Origin: Candidatus Latescibacterota bacterium
Lineage (GTDB): Bacteria > Latescibacterota > UBA2968 > GCA-2709665
NCBI GenBank assembly: GCA_012270675.1
Contig: JAAXHW010000049.1
Span: 1 to 34,257, forward strand
Length of the DNA: 34,257 nt
Reading direction: 5' to 3'
The first letter of the stretch is position 1; every line of letters begins with the position of its first letter. This document shows, in pieces, positions 16,270 to 24,599 of this stretch. The notes beneath the pieces are model-generated. The model was given only the letters and a program-made list of their open reading frames with translations, made no database searches and was not told the origin of the DNA. The position numbers were made by a program, and so were the translations under genes.

Positions 16270-17667
16270 ATGGAGGGGATGACGCTGGTGGAGGTGGCCG
16301 AGGCGGTCTGCGGGGAGCTGGTGGCCGGGGAGGATGCGTCGGAGGTGTATCCGACCGGCGGGTGTATCGATACGCGAAAACTGAAGACCGGGGAGATCTT
16401 CTTCGCGCTTGCAGGAGAGCATACCGACGGACACCGGTTTGTGGGGGCCGCGTTTGAGAAGGGGGCGGCGGCGGCTGTGGTCTCCCGGGCGTGGTACCGG
16501 GAAGTGGAAGACCGGCCCCGGGGGGCGCTGGTTCTAAGCGACAACTCCGCCCTGGCGATGGGCGACCTGGCGCGGGTCTATCGACGCCGGTTCGAGATTC
16601 CGGTGGTGGGGATCACGGGAAGCACCGGGAAGACGACGACGAAGGATATGGCCGCCGTTGTGCTTGGCACCCGCTACCGGGTACTCGCCACCGAGGGAAA
16701 TTTGAACAACCACCTGGGGGTGCCGCTGACGCTCTTCCGGCTTTCGAGCCAGCATGAAGTTGCCGTGATTGAGATGGGAATCAGCGAAGAGGGCGACCTG
16801 CGCGATCTGTGCGAGATCGCCGATCCTACGATCGGCATAATTACCAATATTGGACCCACACATTTAGAGTTTTTAGGCTCTGTAGAGGGGGTGGCCAAGG
16901 CCAAAGGGGAACTCCTGGAATATTTGGATGAGTCTTCAATGGCTATCTTAAATCTCGATGACCTGTGGACGTCCAAGGAGAGAGCAAGACTAAAGGGGAG
17001 ACTCCTGGACTTCGGCATCGAGAAGATATGTCAGTTTCGTGGGGAGGGACTCATCCTGGATCAGGAGGGTTGCGGTCATTTCTCTCTACAGGGCCGTTCT
17101 TTTCACCTTTCGATTCCGGGGCGCCACAATGTCTACAACGCCCTGGCCGCTGCTGCGGTGGGGGCGGCGCTGGGCGTCCCGGTTGCCGAGGCGGCCGCTG
17201 CGCTGGCATCTTTTCACCCCTCCAGGCTACGCAGCCAGGTTGTAGAACAGGGCGGTGTTCGCCTCTTGAACGATGCCTACAACGCCAATCCTATTTCGAT
17301 GCGTGCGGCGCTGGAGTCACTTTCGCAGATGTCCCCGCCCAAAAAAGGGGGACGGCGCGTTGCCGTGCTGGGCGATATGCTGGAACTGGGATCGGTCGCC
17401 AGGAGAAATCACCGGGAGGTGGGCATCTTTGCAGCGGTCCGGGGTATAGACGCCCTGTTTGCGCTGGGCGACCTGGCCCAAAAGGTGGCTGAGGGGGGCG
17501 TGGAAGGGGGGCTTCCAGCAGAGCGGTCGCGGGCTTTTACCGGTCGGGACGCCCTTGTGAGTGCGCTTGAGGACTTCCTGATGCCGGGGGACCTGGTGCT
17601 GCTGAAGGGATCGCGGGGGCTGGCGATGGAGGAGGTTGCCCGGGCGCTGGGGTTTGAAGCGGAATGA
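16270..17667 (+). CDS. murF: UDP-MurNAc-tripeptide:D-Ala-D-Ala ligase
   Basis: Adds D-Ala-D-Ala to complete the pentapeptide precursor. 465 residues from ATG 16270, with GAGGAG 7 nt upstream; GTG 16264 is also in frame but too close to that site. ATP loop GITGSTGKTTTKD, EMGISEEGDL, ITNIGPTHLEFLGS, the C-terminal LNDAYNANPISM and AVLGDMLELG mark MurF. Canonically mraY and murD would come next; here ftsW does. Confidence 0.95.
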   Translation: MEGMTLVEVAEAVCGELVAGEDASEVYPTGGCIDTRKLKTGEIFFALAGEHTDGHRFVGAAFEKGAAAAVVSRAWYREVEDRPRGALVLSDNSALAMGDLARVYRRRFEIPVVGITGSTGKTTTKDMAAVVLGTRYRVLATEGNLNNHLGVPLTLFRLSSQHEVAVIEMGISEEGDLRDLCEIADPTIGIITNIGPTHLEFLGSVEGVAKAKGELLEYLDESSMAILNLDDLWTSKERARLKGRLLDFGIEKICQFRGEGLILDQEGCGHFSLQGRSFHLSIPGRHNVYNALAAAAVGAALGVPVAEAAAALASFHPSRLRSQVVEQGGVRLLNDAYNANPISMRAALESLSQMSPPKKGGRRVAVLGDMLELGSVARRNHREVGIFAAVRGIDALFALGDLAQKVAEGGVEGGLPAERSRAFTGRDALVSALEDFLMPGDLVLLKGSRGLAMEEVARALGFEAE

Positions 17668-17677
17668 CTGACTTTCC

Positions 17678-17712
17678 CTGGAAGAATCTCCTTTTTCTCC
17701 CCTTTCTTCCAG
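17678..17712. repeat. 9-bp inverted repeat in the murF-ftsW gap
   Basis: CTGGAAGAA (17678-17686) and TTCTTCCAG (17704-17712) are perfectly complementary around a 17-nt pyrimidine-rich loop. It lies in the 63-nt gap where mraY and murD would normally be. Confidence 0.6.
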
Positions 17713-17730
17713 ATCATACGATAGCTTTCG

Positions 17731-18900
17731 ATGGCGACTCAGACAGAACATGGAGACCGACAGGCCTATCTGCTCATGCTCCTGGTGTTCGGCCTGGTAG
17801 GATTTGGGACGGTGATGGTCTACAGTTCCAGCGCGGCGCTGGCCCAGGTCAGGTTTGAGAGCGGCCACTTTTTTCTGAAGCGCTGGGCTTTTAGAGCGCT
17901 GGTCGGGCTGGTGGCCATGTACCTGGTGATGCGGACCGACTACCGCTTCTGGGCACGGTTCTCGCGGGTGATCCTGGCATTGGGGTTCACAGGGCTGGTG
18001 GCTGTGATGGGATTCAAGCTTGCGGGGGTCGGGGAGGTGCGGGGCGCCTATCGATGGATTCATTTTTTCGGCATGGCGTTCCAGCCATCGGATCTGATGC
18101 GCCTGGCCCTGGTGATCTACCTGGCGGATTCGCTCAGCCGGCGTCAGGGTCTGGTACGGGAGTTTCGGAAGGGGTATCTGCCCCACATTGCCATTGTGGG
18201 TGCGGCTATGGGGCTGATTGTCCTGCAGCCCGACCTGGGGACGGTCATAGCCATTGGGCTGACATGTACGCTGATATTTTACCTGGCCGGGGTTCGGGTC
18301 TTACACCTTCTCAGCACCTGCATGGCGCTTGCGCCCCTGCTCTACCTGGGGGTCTTTGTGTTTGGCTACCGGAAGGAGCGCATCCTCGCCTTTTTAAACC
18401 CGACCGATGACCTTCAGGGGACCGGCTACCATGTGGCGCAGTCGCTGTTGGCTTTGGGCAGCGGGGGAGTGACCGGGGTGGGACTGGGGCAGAGCCTGCA
18501 GAAATATTTTTTCCTGCCGGAACCCCACACCGATTTTGTGTTCAGCATTGTGGGAGAAGAACTGGGATTGGTGGGCACGGGAGGCTTGCTGGTCCTGTTT
18601 CTGATCCTGGGGCGGCTCGGGTTTCAAACTGCCCGGCGGGCACCCGATCTGCACGGTTTTTTGCTGGCGTCGGGCATTAGCTGCATGGTTTTGGTTTACG
18701 CGTTTGTGAATATGGGGGTCTGTACCGGGCTGTTGCCCGCCACAGGGCTTCCCCTTCCTTTTATCAGCTACGGTGGATCCTCACTGCTTCTCACCCTGAT
18801 CGCCATCGGAATTCTCATCAACATCGGCCGGGCCGGCGCAGCCACAACGCTTCCCCGGCGGGCCGAAGCGCGCCTCCGTCCGGTCGGCCGGCGATTGTGA
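17731..18900 (+). CDS. ftsW: Septal peptidoglycan glycosyltransferase FtsW (SEDS)
   Basis: Polymerises lipid II at the septum with FtsI. 389 residues and about ten membrane segments. SEDS motifs include VMVYSSSAA near the N-terminus and ILQPDLGT-type VLQPDLGTVIAI. LPEPHTDFVFSIVGEELG carries the conserved catalytic Asp (D268), and ISYGGSSLL lies near the C-terminus. ATG 17731 has no obvious Shine-Dalgarno. The stop overlaps the murG start as TGATG. RodA is an alternative by family, but the dcw position and partner ftsI favour FtsW. Confidence 0.93.
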   Translation: MATQTEHGDRQAYLLMLLVFGLVGFGTVMVYSSSAALAQVRFESGHFFLKRWAFRALVGLVAMYLVMRTDYRFWARFSRVILALGFTGLVAVMGFKLAGVGEVRGAYRWIHFFGMAFQPSDLMRLALVIYLADSLSRRQGLVREFRKGYLPHIAIVGAAMGLIVLQPDLGTVIAIGLTCTLIFYLAGVRVLHLLSTCMALAPLLYLGVFVFGYRKERILAFLNPTDDLQGTGYHVAQSLLALGSGGVTGVGLGQSLQKYFFLPEPHTDFVFSIVGEELGLVGTGGLLVLFLILGRLGFQTARRAPDLHGFLLASGISCMVLVYAFVNMGVCTGLLPATGLPLPFISYGGSSLLLTLIAIGILINIGRAGAATTLPRRAEARLRPVGRRL

Positions 18901-20003
18901 TGGCGCCACGCCTCTTATTCGCCGTTACGCTGACGGGAGGGCACACGGTTCCCGCACTGGCGGTGGCCGAGGCGGTGTGCCAGCGGTATTCCGATGCGGA
19001 GATCCGGTTTGCCGGAGTCGCGCAGGGTGTGGAGGCGAGGCTGGTTCCGCGTTCGGGTTATTGTTTGGAAACCATTCCGGTGATCGGCCTGAGCCGACAC
19101 CTCCACCTCGACTTGCTCCAATTCCCCTGGATGCTTGTCAAAGGAATGGTTCGCTCTCTACATATCCTCTCCACGTATCGTCCCCACGCTGTGATCTGCA
19201 CCGGCGGCTACGTCAGCGGTCCGATCGGTATGGCGGCCTGGCTGCTGGGCATCCCCTTGGTCTTACACGAACAGAACAATTTCCCCGGGATTACGGTTCG
19301 GGTGCTCTCGCGCGTTGCCGTGCAGGTTTACCTCGCTTTTGAGGGTGCTGCTCGACGGCTTGGAGGGCGCGAACGGCTGGTGGTCGGAAATCCGGTCCGG
19401 AGTGGATGGACGCGGGTTGAACGGGCTGAGGCCCGCAGGCGCTGTGGACTGACGCTGGACCGACCGACGCTGCTGGTGGTTGGAGGAAGCCAGGGGGCAG
19501 CGGGAATCAACCAGGCGGTGGCCAGGGCACTGCCGGCGCTGGTAGAGCGGGAGATACAGGTGCTCTGGCAGACGGGAAAGCCGGGTTATGAAACGGCCGT
19601 TTCTGAGGCCAGGGCCTTTCGGGGGCACGTGGTCGTAAAGGATTTTATCGACGATATGGAAGCGGCCTACAGTGCGGCCGATGTGGCGTTGACCCGGGCG
19701 GGGGCGATGACGGTGGCCGAGTTGACCCACCTGGGCGTGCCGGCGGTGCTGGTACCACTGCCAACGGCTTCCGAGCATCACCAGGACTACAATGCGCTTG
19801 CGACAGCGCAGGCCGGGGCCGCCCGGATGGTCCGACAGTCGGATTTGAACGCCGCCAGGCTGGCATCAACGGTTGTGGAACTGATGGACGATGAAGCGGC
19901 TTTGGCGCAGATGCGGGCCCGAAGCAGGAGGCTGGCGGTGCCGGATGCGGCGGAGCGGATCGTGGCGGGGATGTCGCGGGTGGGATTACTCAGACGGGAA
20001 TGA
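18900..20003 (+). CDS. murG: UDP-GlcNAc:lipid I N-acetylglucosaminyltransferase
   Basis: Makes lipid II on the cytoplasmic membrane face. 367 residues from ATG 18900, coupled to ftsW by TGATG. GT-B fold motifs are present: HEQNNFPG, GGSQGAAGINQAV, ALTRAGAMTVAEL and LPTASEHHQDYNA. The first glycine-rich loop is altered: most MurGs have GGTGGH, whereas this one reads TLTGGH (residues 10-15), so two glycines are replaced by Thr-Leu while GGH is kept. The rest is normal in length and order. Confidence 0.93.
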   Translation: MAPRLLFAVTLTGGHTVPALAVAEAVCQRYSDAEIRFAGVAQGVEARLVPRSGYCLETIPVIGLSRHLHLDLLQFPWMLVKGMVRSLHILSTYRPHAVICTGGYVSGPIGMAAWLLGIPLVLHEQNNFPGITVRVLSRVAVQVYLAFEGAARRLGGRERLVVGNPVRSGWTRVERAEARRRCGLTLDRPTLLVVGGSQGAAGINQAVARALPALVEREIQVLWQTGKPGYETAVSEARAFRGHVVVKDFIDDMEAAYSAADVALTRAGAMTVAELTHLGVPAVLVPLPTASEHHQDYNALATAQAGAARMVRQSDLNAARLASTVVELMDDEAALAQMRARSRRLAVPDAAERIVAGMSRVGLLRRE

Positions 20004-21436
20004 ATTCGTTGGGAACCGCAAATTGCAAACATATGAAAAGCAGCACACCGCTCATGGTCAAATTGAGGGCGGGCAGCCGAATACACTTTGTTGGAATCGG
20101 AGGCGTTGGGATGAGCGCTCTGGCCGAGTTCCTCCACCAGAGGGGATGTCTGGTTACGGGTTCGGACCGTCAGGCTTCCGCGCTGACGGACCATCTGGTC
20201 AAACTGGGCATTCCGGTGCAGATCGGGCATTCGGCCGGGGCGGTGGGCGACGTGGCCGGGGTCATCTATACCGCCGCCGTTTCGTTCGACAATCCAGAAC
20301 TCCAGGCAGCGCGGGAGCGGGGGATTCCAACCTTAAAGCGTGCAGAACTTCTGGGGCGCCTGACAGAGGGACATCGGGTTGTGGGCGTTACCGGCACCCA
20401 CGGAAAGACCACCACCACGGCGATGGTGGGCACGGTTTTGGAGGCCGCCGGGCTGGACCCGACGGTACTGGTGGGGGGCGTGGTTCGAGGGGAAGAGCGC
20501 AATTTGCGGGTGGGCGAAGGGGCGTTCTGGGCTGTGGAAGCCGATGAGTTCGACCGCTCCTTCCTGGCGTTGACTCCGACGGTGGCTGTGGTGACGTCCT
20601 TAGAGGAGGACCACCTTGACTCCTACGGGGACCTGGAGGCGATCCACCGCGCGTTTGAGCAGTTCCTGGCATCGGTGCCTGCGGGCGGGCATGCGGTCCT
20701 GTGTGGGGGCGCGGATCGGGTGCGAAACTTAGCGGTAAAGGGTGGTATTGCGCGGATTTTTTACGGGCTTGAACCGGATGTGCGCATCCGCGCGGATCAA
20801 ATCGCACAGGAGGGGTTTAACAGCCGGTTTCGGGTCTTTGACGGGCATCGGGAACTGGGGGAGCTTCGGCTTCAGGTTCCGGGTCTGCACAATGTGTCCA
20901 ATGCGCTTGCGGCAGTGGGGGTCGGAACAGCGCTGGGGCTTTCCTGGGAGGCGCAAAAGGCCGGGTTGGAGGCCTTCCGGGGGGTGCGCAGGCGGTTCGA
21001 AGTTTTGGGTGAGGCGGATGGGGTGGTGGTGATCAACGACTACGCACACCACCCAACAGAGGTCCGCGCGACGCTGGAGACGGCCAGAGCAGGCTGGGCA
21101 GGTCGGATCGTAGCAGTTTTTCAACCCCACCTGTATTCGCGCACACGGGATTTCGCAGCAGATTTCGGCGAGGCCCTCAGCAGGGCTGACCGGGTCTTTG
21201 TGGCCGATGTCTACCCCGCCCGCGAAGAGCCGATTCGGGGGGTGGACGGTGCCCTGGTTGCGGCCTCCGTGCGGGGCACCAGAGCGCGGTATGTGCCCGA
21301 CCTGGCGGATCTGGCACCGGCCCTGGTTGCGGATGCAGTGGCAGGAGACCTGGTGGTTGTGATGGGCGCGGGAGATGTGGAGCAGGTGGCGTATGAGGTC
21401 TATGAAAAGCTCAAAGAAGGACCTGCTGGCCCGTGA
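20000..21436 (+). CDS. murC: UDP-N-acetylmuramate:L-alanine ligase
   Basis: First peptide-adding step of the precursor pathway. 478 residues. N-terminal IHFVGIGGVGMSALAEFL, ATP loop GVTGTHGKTTTTA, VEADEFDRSFL, SLEEDHLDSYGD, then C-terminal NDYAHHPTEVRATL and FQPHLYSRTRDF. The start ATG 20000 overlaps the murG stop as ATGA; ATGs at 20033 and 20054 are in frame but lack ribosome sites. Confidence 0.95.
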   Translation: MNSLGTANCKHMKSSTPLMVKLRAGSRIHFVGIGGVGMSALAEFLHQRGCLVTGSDRQASALTDHLVKLGIPVQIGHSAGAVGDVAGVIYTAAVSFDNPELQAARERGIPTLKRAELLGRLTEGHRVVGVTGTHGKTTTTAMVGTVLEAAGLDPTVLVGGVVRGEERNLRVGEGAFWAVEADEFDRSFLALTPTVAVVTSLEEDHLDSYGDLEAIHRAFEQFLASVPAGGHAVLCGGADRVRNLAVKGGIARIFYGLEPDVRIRADQIAQEGFNSRFRVFDGHRELGELRLQVPGLHNVSNALAAVGVGTALGLSWEAQKAGLEAFRGVRRRFEVLGEADGVVVINDYAHHPTEVRATLETARAGWAGRIVAVFQPHLYSRTRDFAADFGEALSRADRVFVADVYPAREEPIRGVDGALVAASVRGTRARYVPDLADLAPALVADAVAGDLVVVMGAGDVEQVAYEVYEKLKEGPAGP

Positions 21437-22337
21437 AATCCGGGCGCGCTGCCGCGGCGAACTGAGGGTTGACGAGCCCTTGTCGGGGCATACGACGTTT
21501 GGCATGGGCGGTCCTGCGGACCTCTTCTTCCTGCCTGCGAACCTGGACGACCTGGGCAGGGCGGTTCCCCTGGTACGGGATTCCGGGCTGCCGGTGCTGC
21601 CCCTGGGGGGGGGGACGAACATGCTGGTGCGGGAGGCCGGTTTTCGGGGGCTGGTGCTCTGCCTGACCAGCGGGTTGACCCGCACCCGGGTAGAGGCCGA
21701 CCTGGGGCAGGCGCAGGCAGGGGCCAGCCTGCAGGTCTTTTCCCGGCGTTGCCAGCGCGCAGGCCGGACAGGGATGGAGTTCGGGTGTGGCATTCCAGGG
21801 ACGGTGGGCGGGGCGATCCGGGGCAACGCGGGCGCCTGGGGAGGAGAGACCGTAGAGCGGTTGATCTGGTTGCAGGGGATCGATCTGAGGTCCGGTGAAA
21901 TGCTCAGGTTAGGACAGGACGAGGTCTCCTTCGGGTACCGGCATACGGATCTGCCCGCCGGGCTGGTGGTGGTTGACGCGGCGTTCCATTTGGCAGAAGA
22001 AAACCCGGAGGTTGTGAAGCGGCGGATGGACGAGATGCTGGCCCGGCGCAAAGCCTCCCAGCCGTTGTGGAAGCGCAATGCGGGGTGCGTTTTCAAGAAT
22101 CCACCGGGGAGATCGGCGGGGCTGCTGATCGACCAGGCCGGGTGCAAGAGGCTTTCGGCCGGTGCTGTGGAGGTGTCGGATCTGCACGCCAATTTTATGA
22201 CGAACACAGGCGGGGGGACCGCAGAGGAGGCGCTGGCCCTTATTGAACAGGTGAGGGAGCGGGTGCGCCGGACGCACGGCGTTGAGCTGGAGACCGAAGT
22301 TCGTATTGTTGGAACACACGGCGTTGAAAATCCGTGA
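21402..22337 (+). CDS. murB: UDP-N-acetylenolpyruvoylglucosamine reductase (type II)
   Basis: FAD/NADPH reduction giving UDP-MurNAc. 311 residues from ATG 21402, preceded by GAGG and overlapping the murC 3' end by 35 nt. The FAD domain is marked by TTFGMGGPADLFF, LGGGTNMLV, FGCGIPGTVGGAIRGNAGAW and FGYRHTDL. NAGCVFKNPPGRSAGLLIDQ carries Cys where E. coli MurB has the catalytic Ser, as in type II enzymes. DLHANFMTN is near the C-terminus. Confidence 0.95.
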   Translation: MKSSKKDLLAREIRARCRGELRVDEPLSGHTTFGMGGPADLFFLPANLDDLGRAVPLVRDSGLPVLPLGGGTNMLVREAGFRGLVLCLTSGLTRTRVEADLGQAQAGASLQVFSRRCQRAGRTGMEFGCGIPGTVGGAIRGNAGAWGGETVERLIWLQGIDLRSGEMLRLGQDEVSFGYRHTDLPAGLVVVDAAFHLAEENPEVVKRRMDEMLARRKASQPLWKRNAGCVFKNPPGRSAGLLIDQAGCKRLSAGAVEVSDLHANFMTNTGGGTAEEALALIEQVRERVRRTHGVELETEVRIVGTHGVENP

Positions 22338-22340
22338 GCC

Positions 22341-22375
22341 GGATTGCGGATTGAAAAGCCTTTATTCCGCAATCC
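22341..22375. repeat. Perfect 10-bp inverted repeat between murB and ftsQ
   Basis: GGATTGCGGA (22341-22350) pairs with TCCGCAATCC (22366-22375) over a 15-nt loop. The right arm begins the short motif shared with the murE-murF gap. No T-tract follows, so it is not a standard terminator. Confidence 0.65.
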
Positions 22376-22403
22376 ACAATCGATTCAGGGGATTGGAGGT
22401 TTT

Positions 22404-23210
22404 ATGTCGGGACATATACGCGTTTACCCTCAGAAAGAACGGGTTGTACAAAAGGCTGCCAACAGCAGGGCGCTCCACAGACCGACACGGGTCTTGCGAT
22501 GGTTTCTGCTCCTGCTCCTGCTGGGGCTGCTGTTCTTTGGTATCCAGAATGCCTACCCGGCCCTTATCGAATCGGACCTCTTCCGGTTGGAGCAGATTTC
22601 CGTGGTGGGCAACCGGCTGCTGACCCCGCGTGATGTACTGGTCCGGTCGGGGCTGGAGATTGGGGGCAATCTGTTTGAGGCCGATCTTGAAGCGGCCACC
22701 AGGCGGCTGAGGTCCCATCCGCTGATTCGAGAGACCCTGCTGCTTCGCCAACCCCCGGAGGCCCTGGTCATTTCGGTGGAGGAACGCCAGCCGATTGCGC
22801 TGGTTTCTACGTCTGAGGGGCTTTTTGGAATAGACCGGGAAGAGACGTTCGTTCCCCTGCCGCAAGTCTCGCTCGATCTGCCGGTGATAACGGGCATTGA
22901 GACGGCGGTATCGGATTCTACGGGCCACCAGCAGAGGCAGGTGTTCTCCCGCCTGGTCGGTTTTTTAGAGACCCTGAACGTCCATTCGCCCGCGTTTCTG
23001 GACGATATTTCCGAGATCCACATCGAGTCTCCAGACGAGGCGCGGATCTACATGGTAGGGGATGGACTGGAGCTTCGGATGCGGCTTGAGAATGCAGACC
23101 ACCAGGTCCGAAACTTTCAGGCCTACCTGGCGGTGGGGGCGCACCAGTCGGAGGCGCTGACCTACGTGGACCTCCGGTTTTGGGACCAGGTGGTTATCGG
23201 GAAACGATAA
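22404..23210 (+). CDS. ftsQ: Cell division protein FtsQ (POTRA domain)
   Basis: Bitopic divisome protein linking FtsL/FtsB to the early ring. 268 residues from ATG 22404, with GGAGG 5 nt upstream; a longer TTG start at 22344 would run through the inverted repeat and is unlikely. A basic cytoplasmic N-terminus is followed by one membrane segment (about residues 30-45, WFLLLLLLGLLFFG), a POTRA domain (LEQISVVGNRLLTPRDVLVRSG..) and a FtsQ beta domain ending YVDLRFWDQVVIGKR. The stop codon lies within a perfect hairpin. Confidence 0.9.
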   Translation: MSGHIRVYPQKERVVQKAANSRALHRPTRVLRWFLLLLLLGLLFFGIQNAYPALIESDLFRLEQISVVGNRLLTPRDVLVRSGLEIGGNLFEADLEAATRRLRSHPLIRETLLLRQPPEALVISVEERQPIALVSTSEGLFGIDREETFVPLPQVSLDLPVITGIETAVSDSTGHQQRQVFSRLVGFLETLNVHSPAFLDDISEIHIESPDEARIYMVGDGLELRMRLENADHQVRNFQAYLAVGAHQSEALTYVDLRFWDQVVIGKR

Positions 23211-23216
23211 CCACCT
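23188..23216 (+). promoter_or_regulatory. Perfect 12-bp hairpin across the ftsQ stop codon
   Basis: AGGTGGTTATCG (23188-23199), loop GGAAA (23200-23204), CGATAACCACCT (23205-23216). The ftsQ TAA (23208-23210) is in the right arm. No T-tract follows, so a processing or translation-control role is more likely than termination. Confidence 0.7.
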
Positions 23217-23269
23217 CCCGCATGGGAGACGCGGTTTGTTCTGGTAACCGTTTGAAAGGACAATGGCAA

Positions 23270-24505
23270 ATGGTCAAAGTCGATCGGATTGTCGGACTCG
23301 ATATCGGGACCACCAAGATTTGTGCGATTGTGACCGAGATGGAAGAGAGCGGCCAGCTCAAGGTCACCGGTGTGGGGAGCAGCCCTTCGGATGGGTTAAA
23401 ACGGGGCGTTGTGGTGAATGTGGAGAAGACCGTCCGGTCGATCCAGCGGGCAATTGAGGAGGCCGAATTGATGTCCGATGCCCGGATTGTGGCGGTGTAT
23501 GCGGGAATTGCCGGCGATCACATCCGGAGCCTGAGCTGCCGGGGCGTGACTGCGGTATCCAGCCCTGACAACGAGATTACGACCCACGACGAGGACCGGG
23601 TGATCGAGACCGCCAAGGCGGTTTCCATCCCAATGGACCGGGAGATTATCCACGTGTTGCCCCAATCGTTTGTGGTGGACGATCAGCCTGGGGTGAAAGA
23701 CCCCATCGGGATGTCGGGCGTGCGCCTGGAGGCGGATGTGCACATTGTAACGGGCGCGGTTACATCCGCCCAGAATATCTGCAAGAGCATCCGGCGTGCA
23801 GGTGTGGAAGTGGTGGACCTGGTTTTGGAGCCCATCGCATCCAGCTATGCGGTGCTTTCTCCAGAGGAAGAGGAGATGGGCGTGGCGCTGATCGATGTGG
23901 GCGGCGGCACGACCGATCTGGCCGTGTTCTACGATGGGAGCATCCGGCATACGGCGGTGGTGGGCCTGGGGGGAGAGAATGTGACCCACGATGTATCGAT
24001 TGGGCTGCGCACCCCCTGGAAGCAGGCCGAAGCGATCAAACGGACGCACGGCTGTGCACTCCGCTCGCTGGTGAGCAAAGAGGAAGTGATCGAGGTCCCC
24101 GGGTTGGCCGGACGACCCTCGTACCACGTTCCCCGGGCGGAGCTGACCGCCATTATTGAGGCGCGGATGGAGGAGATCTTCGCCCTGGTCCATCGGGAGA
24201 TCCGCCGCACCGATTACGCCGACCTGCTCGCGGCCGGTGTGGTGATTACGGGGGGGGGCGCGATGCTGGAGGGATGCGTGGAGTTGGCAGAAGAGGTCTT
24301 CGGGATGCCGGTCAGCCTTGGCACACCCGGGGGGATTGTCGGACTTGTGGACGCCGTGAACCAGCCGATCTACGCCACCGGCGTGGGGCTCGTGCTCTTC
24401 GGAGGGCACCATCAAAACCGAAAAGATTCGCTGCGGGTAGGCAACGACGATTCCTTTGAGGGGATTTTGAGTCGTATGAAAAACTGGGTAAAGGACTTTT
24501 TCTAA
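23270..24505 (+). CDS. ftsA: Cell division protein FtsA (actin-like)
   Basis: ATP-binding membrane tether for FtsZ. 411 residues from ATG 23270 with AAAGGA 9 nt upstream; the frame is open to 23180, but the conserved start (VDRIVGLDIGTTKICAIV) begins just after this ATG. SHS2/1C region (GVVVNVEKTVRSIQRAIEEAE), phosphate-2 loop LIDVGGGTTDLAVF and adenosine motif ITGGGAMLEG. The C-terminal amphipathic helix LSRMKNWVKDFF is the membrane-targeting sequence. The stop TAA starts a copy of the MITE-like repeat. Confidence 0.95.
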   Translation: MVKVDRIVGLDIGTTKICAIVTEMEESGQLKVTGVGSSPSDGLKRGVVVNVEKTVRSIQRAIEEAELMSDARIVAVYAGIAGDHIRSLSCRGVTAVSSPDNEITTHDEDRVIETAKAVSIPMDREIIHVLPQSFVVDDQPGVKDPIGMSGVRLEADVHIVTGAVTSAQNICKSIRRAGVEVVDLVLEPIASSYAVLSPEEEEMGVALIDVGGGTTDLAVFYDGSIRHTAVVGLGGENVTHDVSIGLRTPWKQAEAIKRTHGCALRSLVSKEEVIEVPGLAGRPSYHVPRAELTAIIEARMEEIFALVHREIRRTDYADLLAAGVVITGGGAMLEGCVELAEEVFGMPVSLGTPGGIVGLVDAVNQPIYATGVGLVLFGGHHQNRKDSLRVGNDDSFEGILSRMKNWVKDFF

Positions 24506-24540
24506 GAAGTTGTTTTAAAATTTCCGGTGTGTTCCCAAGC
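24503..24540. repeat. MITE-like repeat, left-end copy B
   Basis: Starts at the ftsA stop TAA (24503-24505), then GAAGTTGTTTTAAAATTTCC. About 29 of the first 35 positions match the left end of the full copy at 27282. The right half is degraded or lost. Confidence 0.6.
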
Positions 24541-24599
24541 GCGAGCGAAAAAGCGTGCTTCTGCTTCTTTCAGTTCGTCATCAAAGAGGAGGTCATCAG

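Noticed and set aside
20729-22372. A 547-codon open frame on the minus strand across murC and murB
   Set aside because: Antisense shadow of two intact Mur genes, low-complexity translation, no motif or ribosome site.
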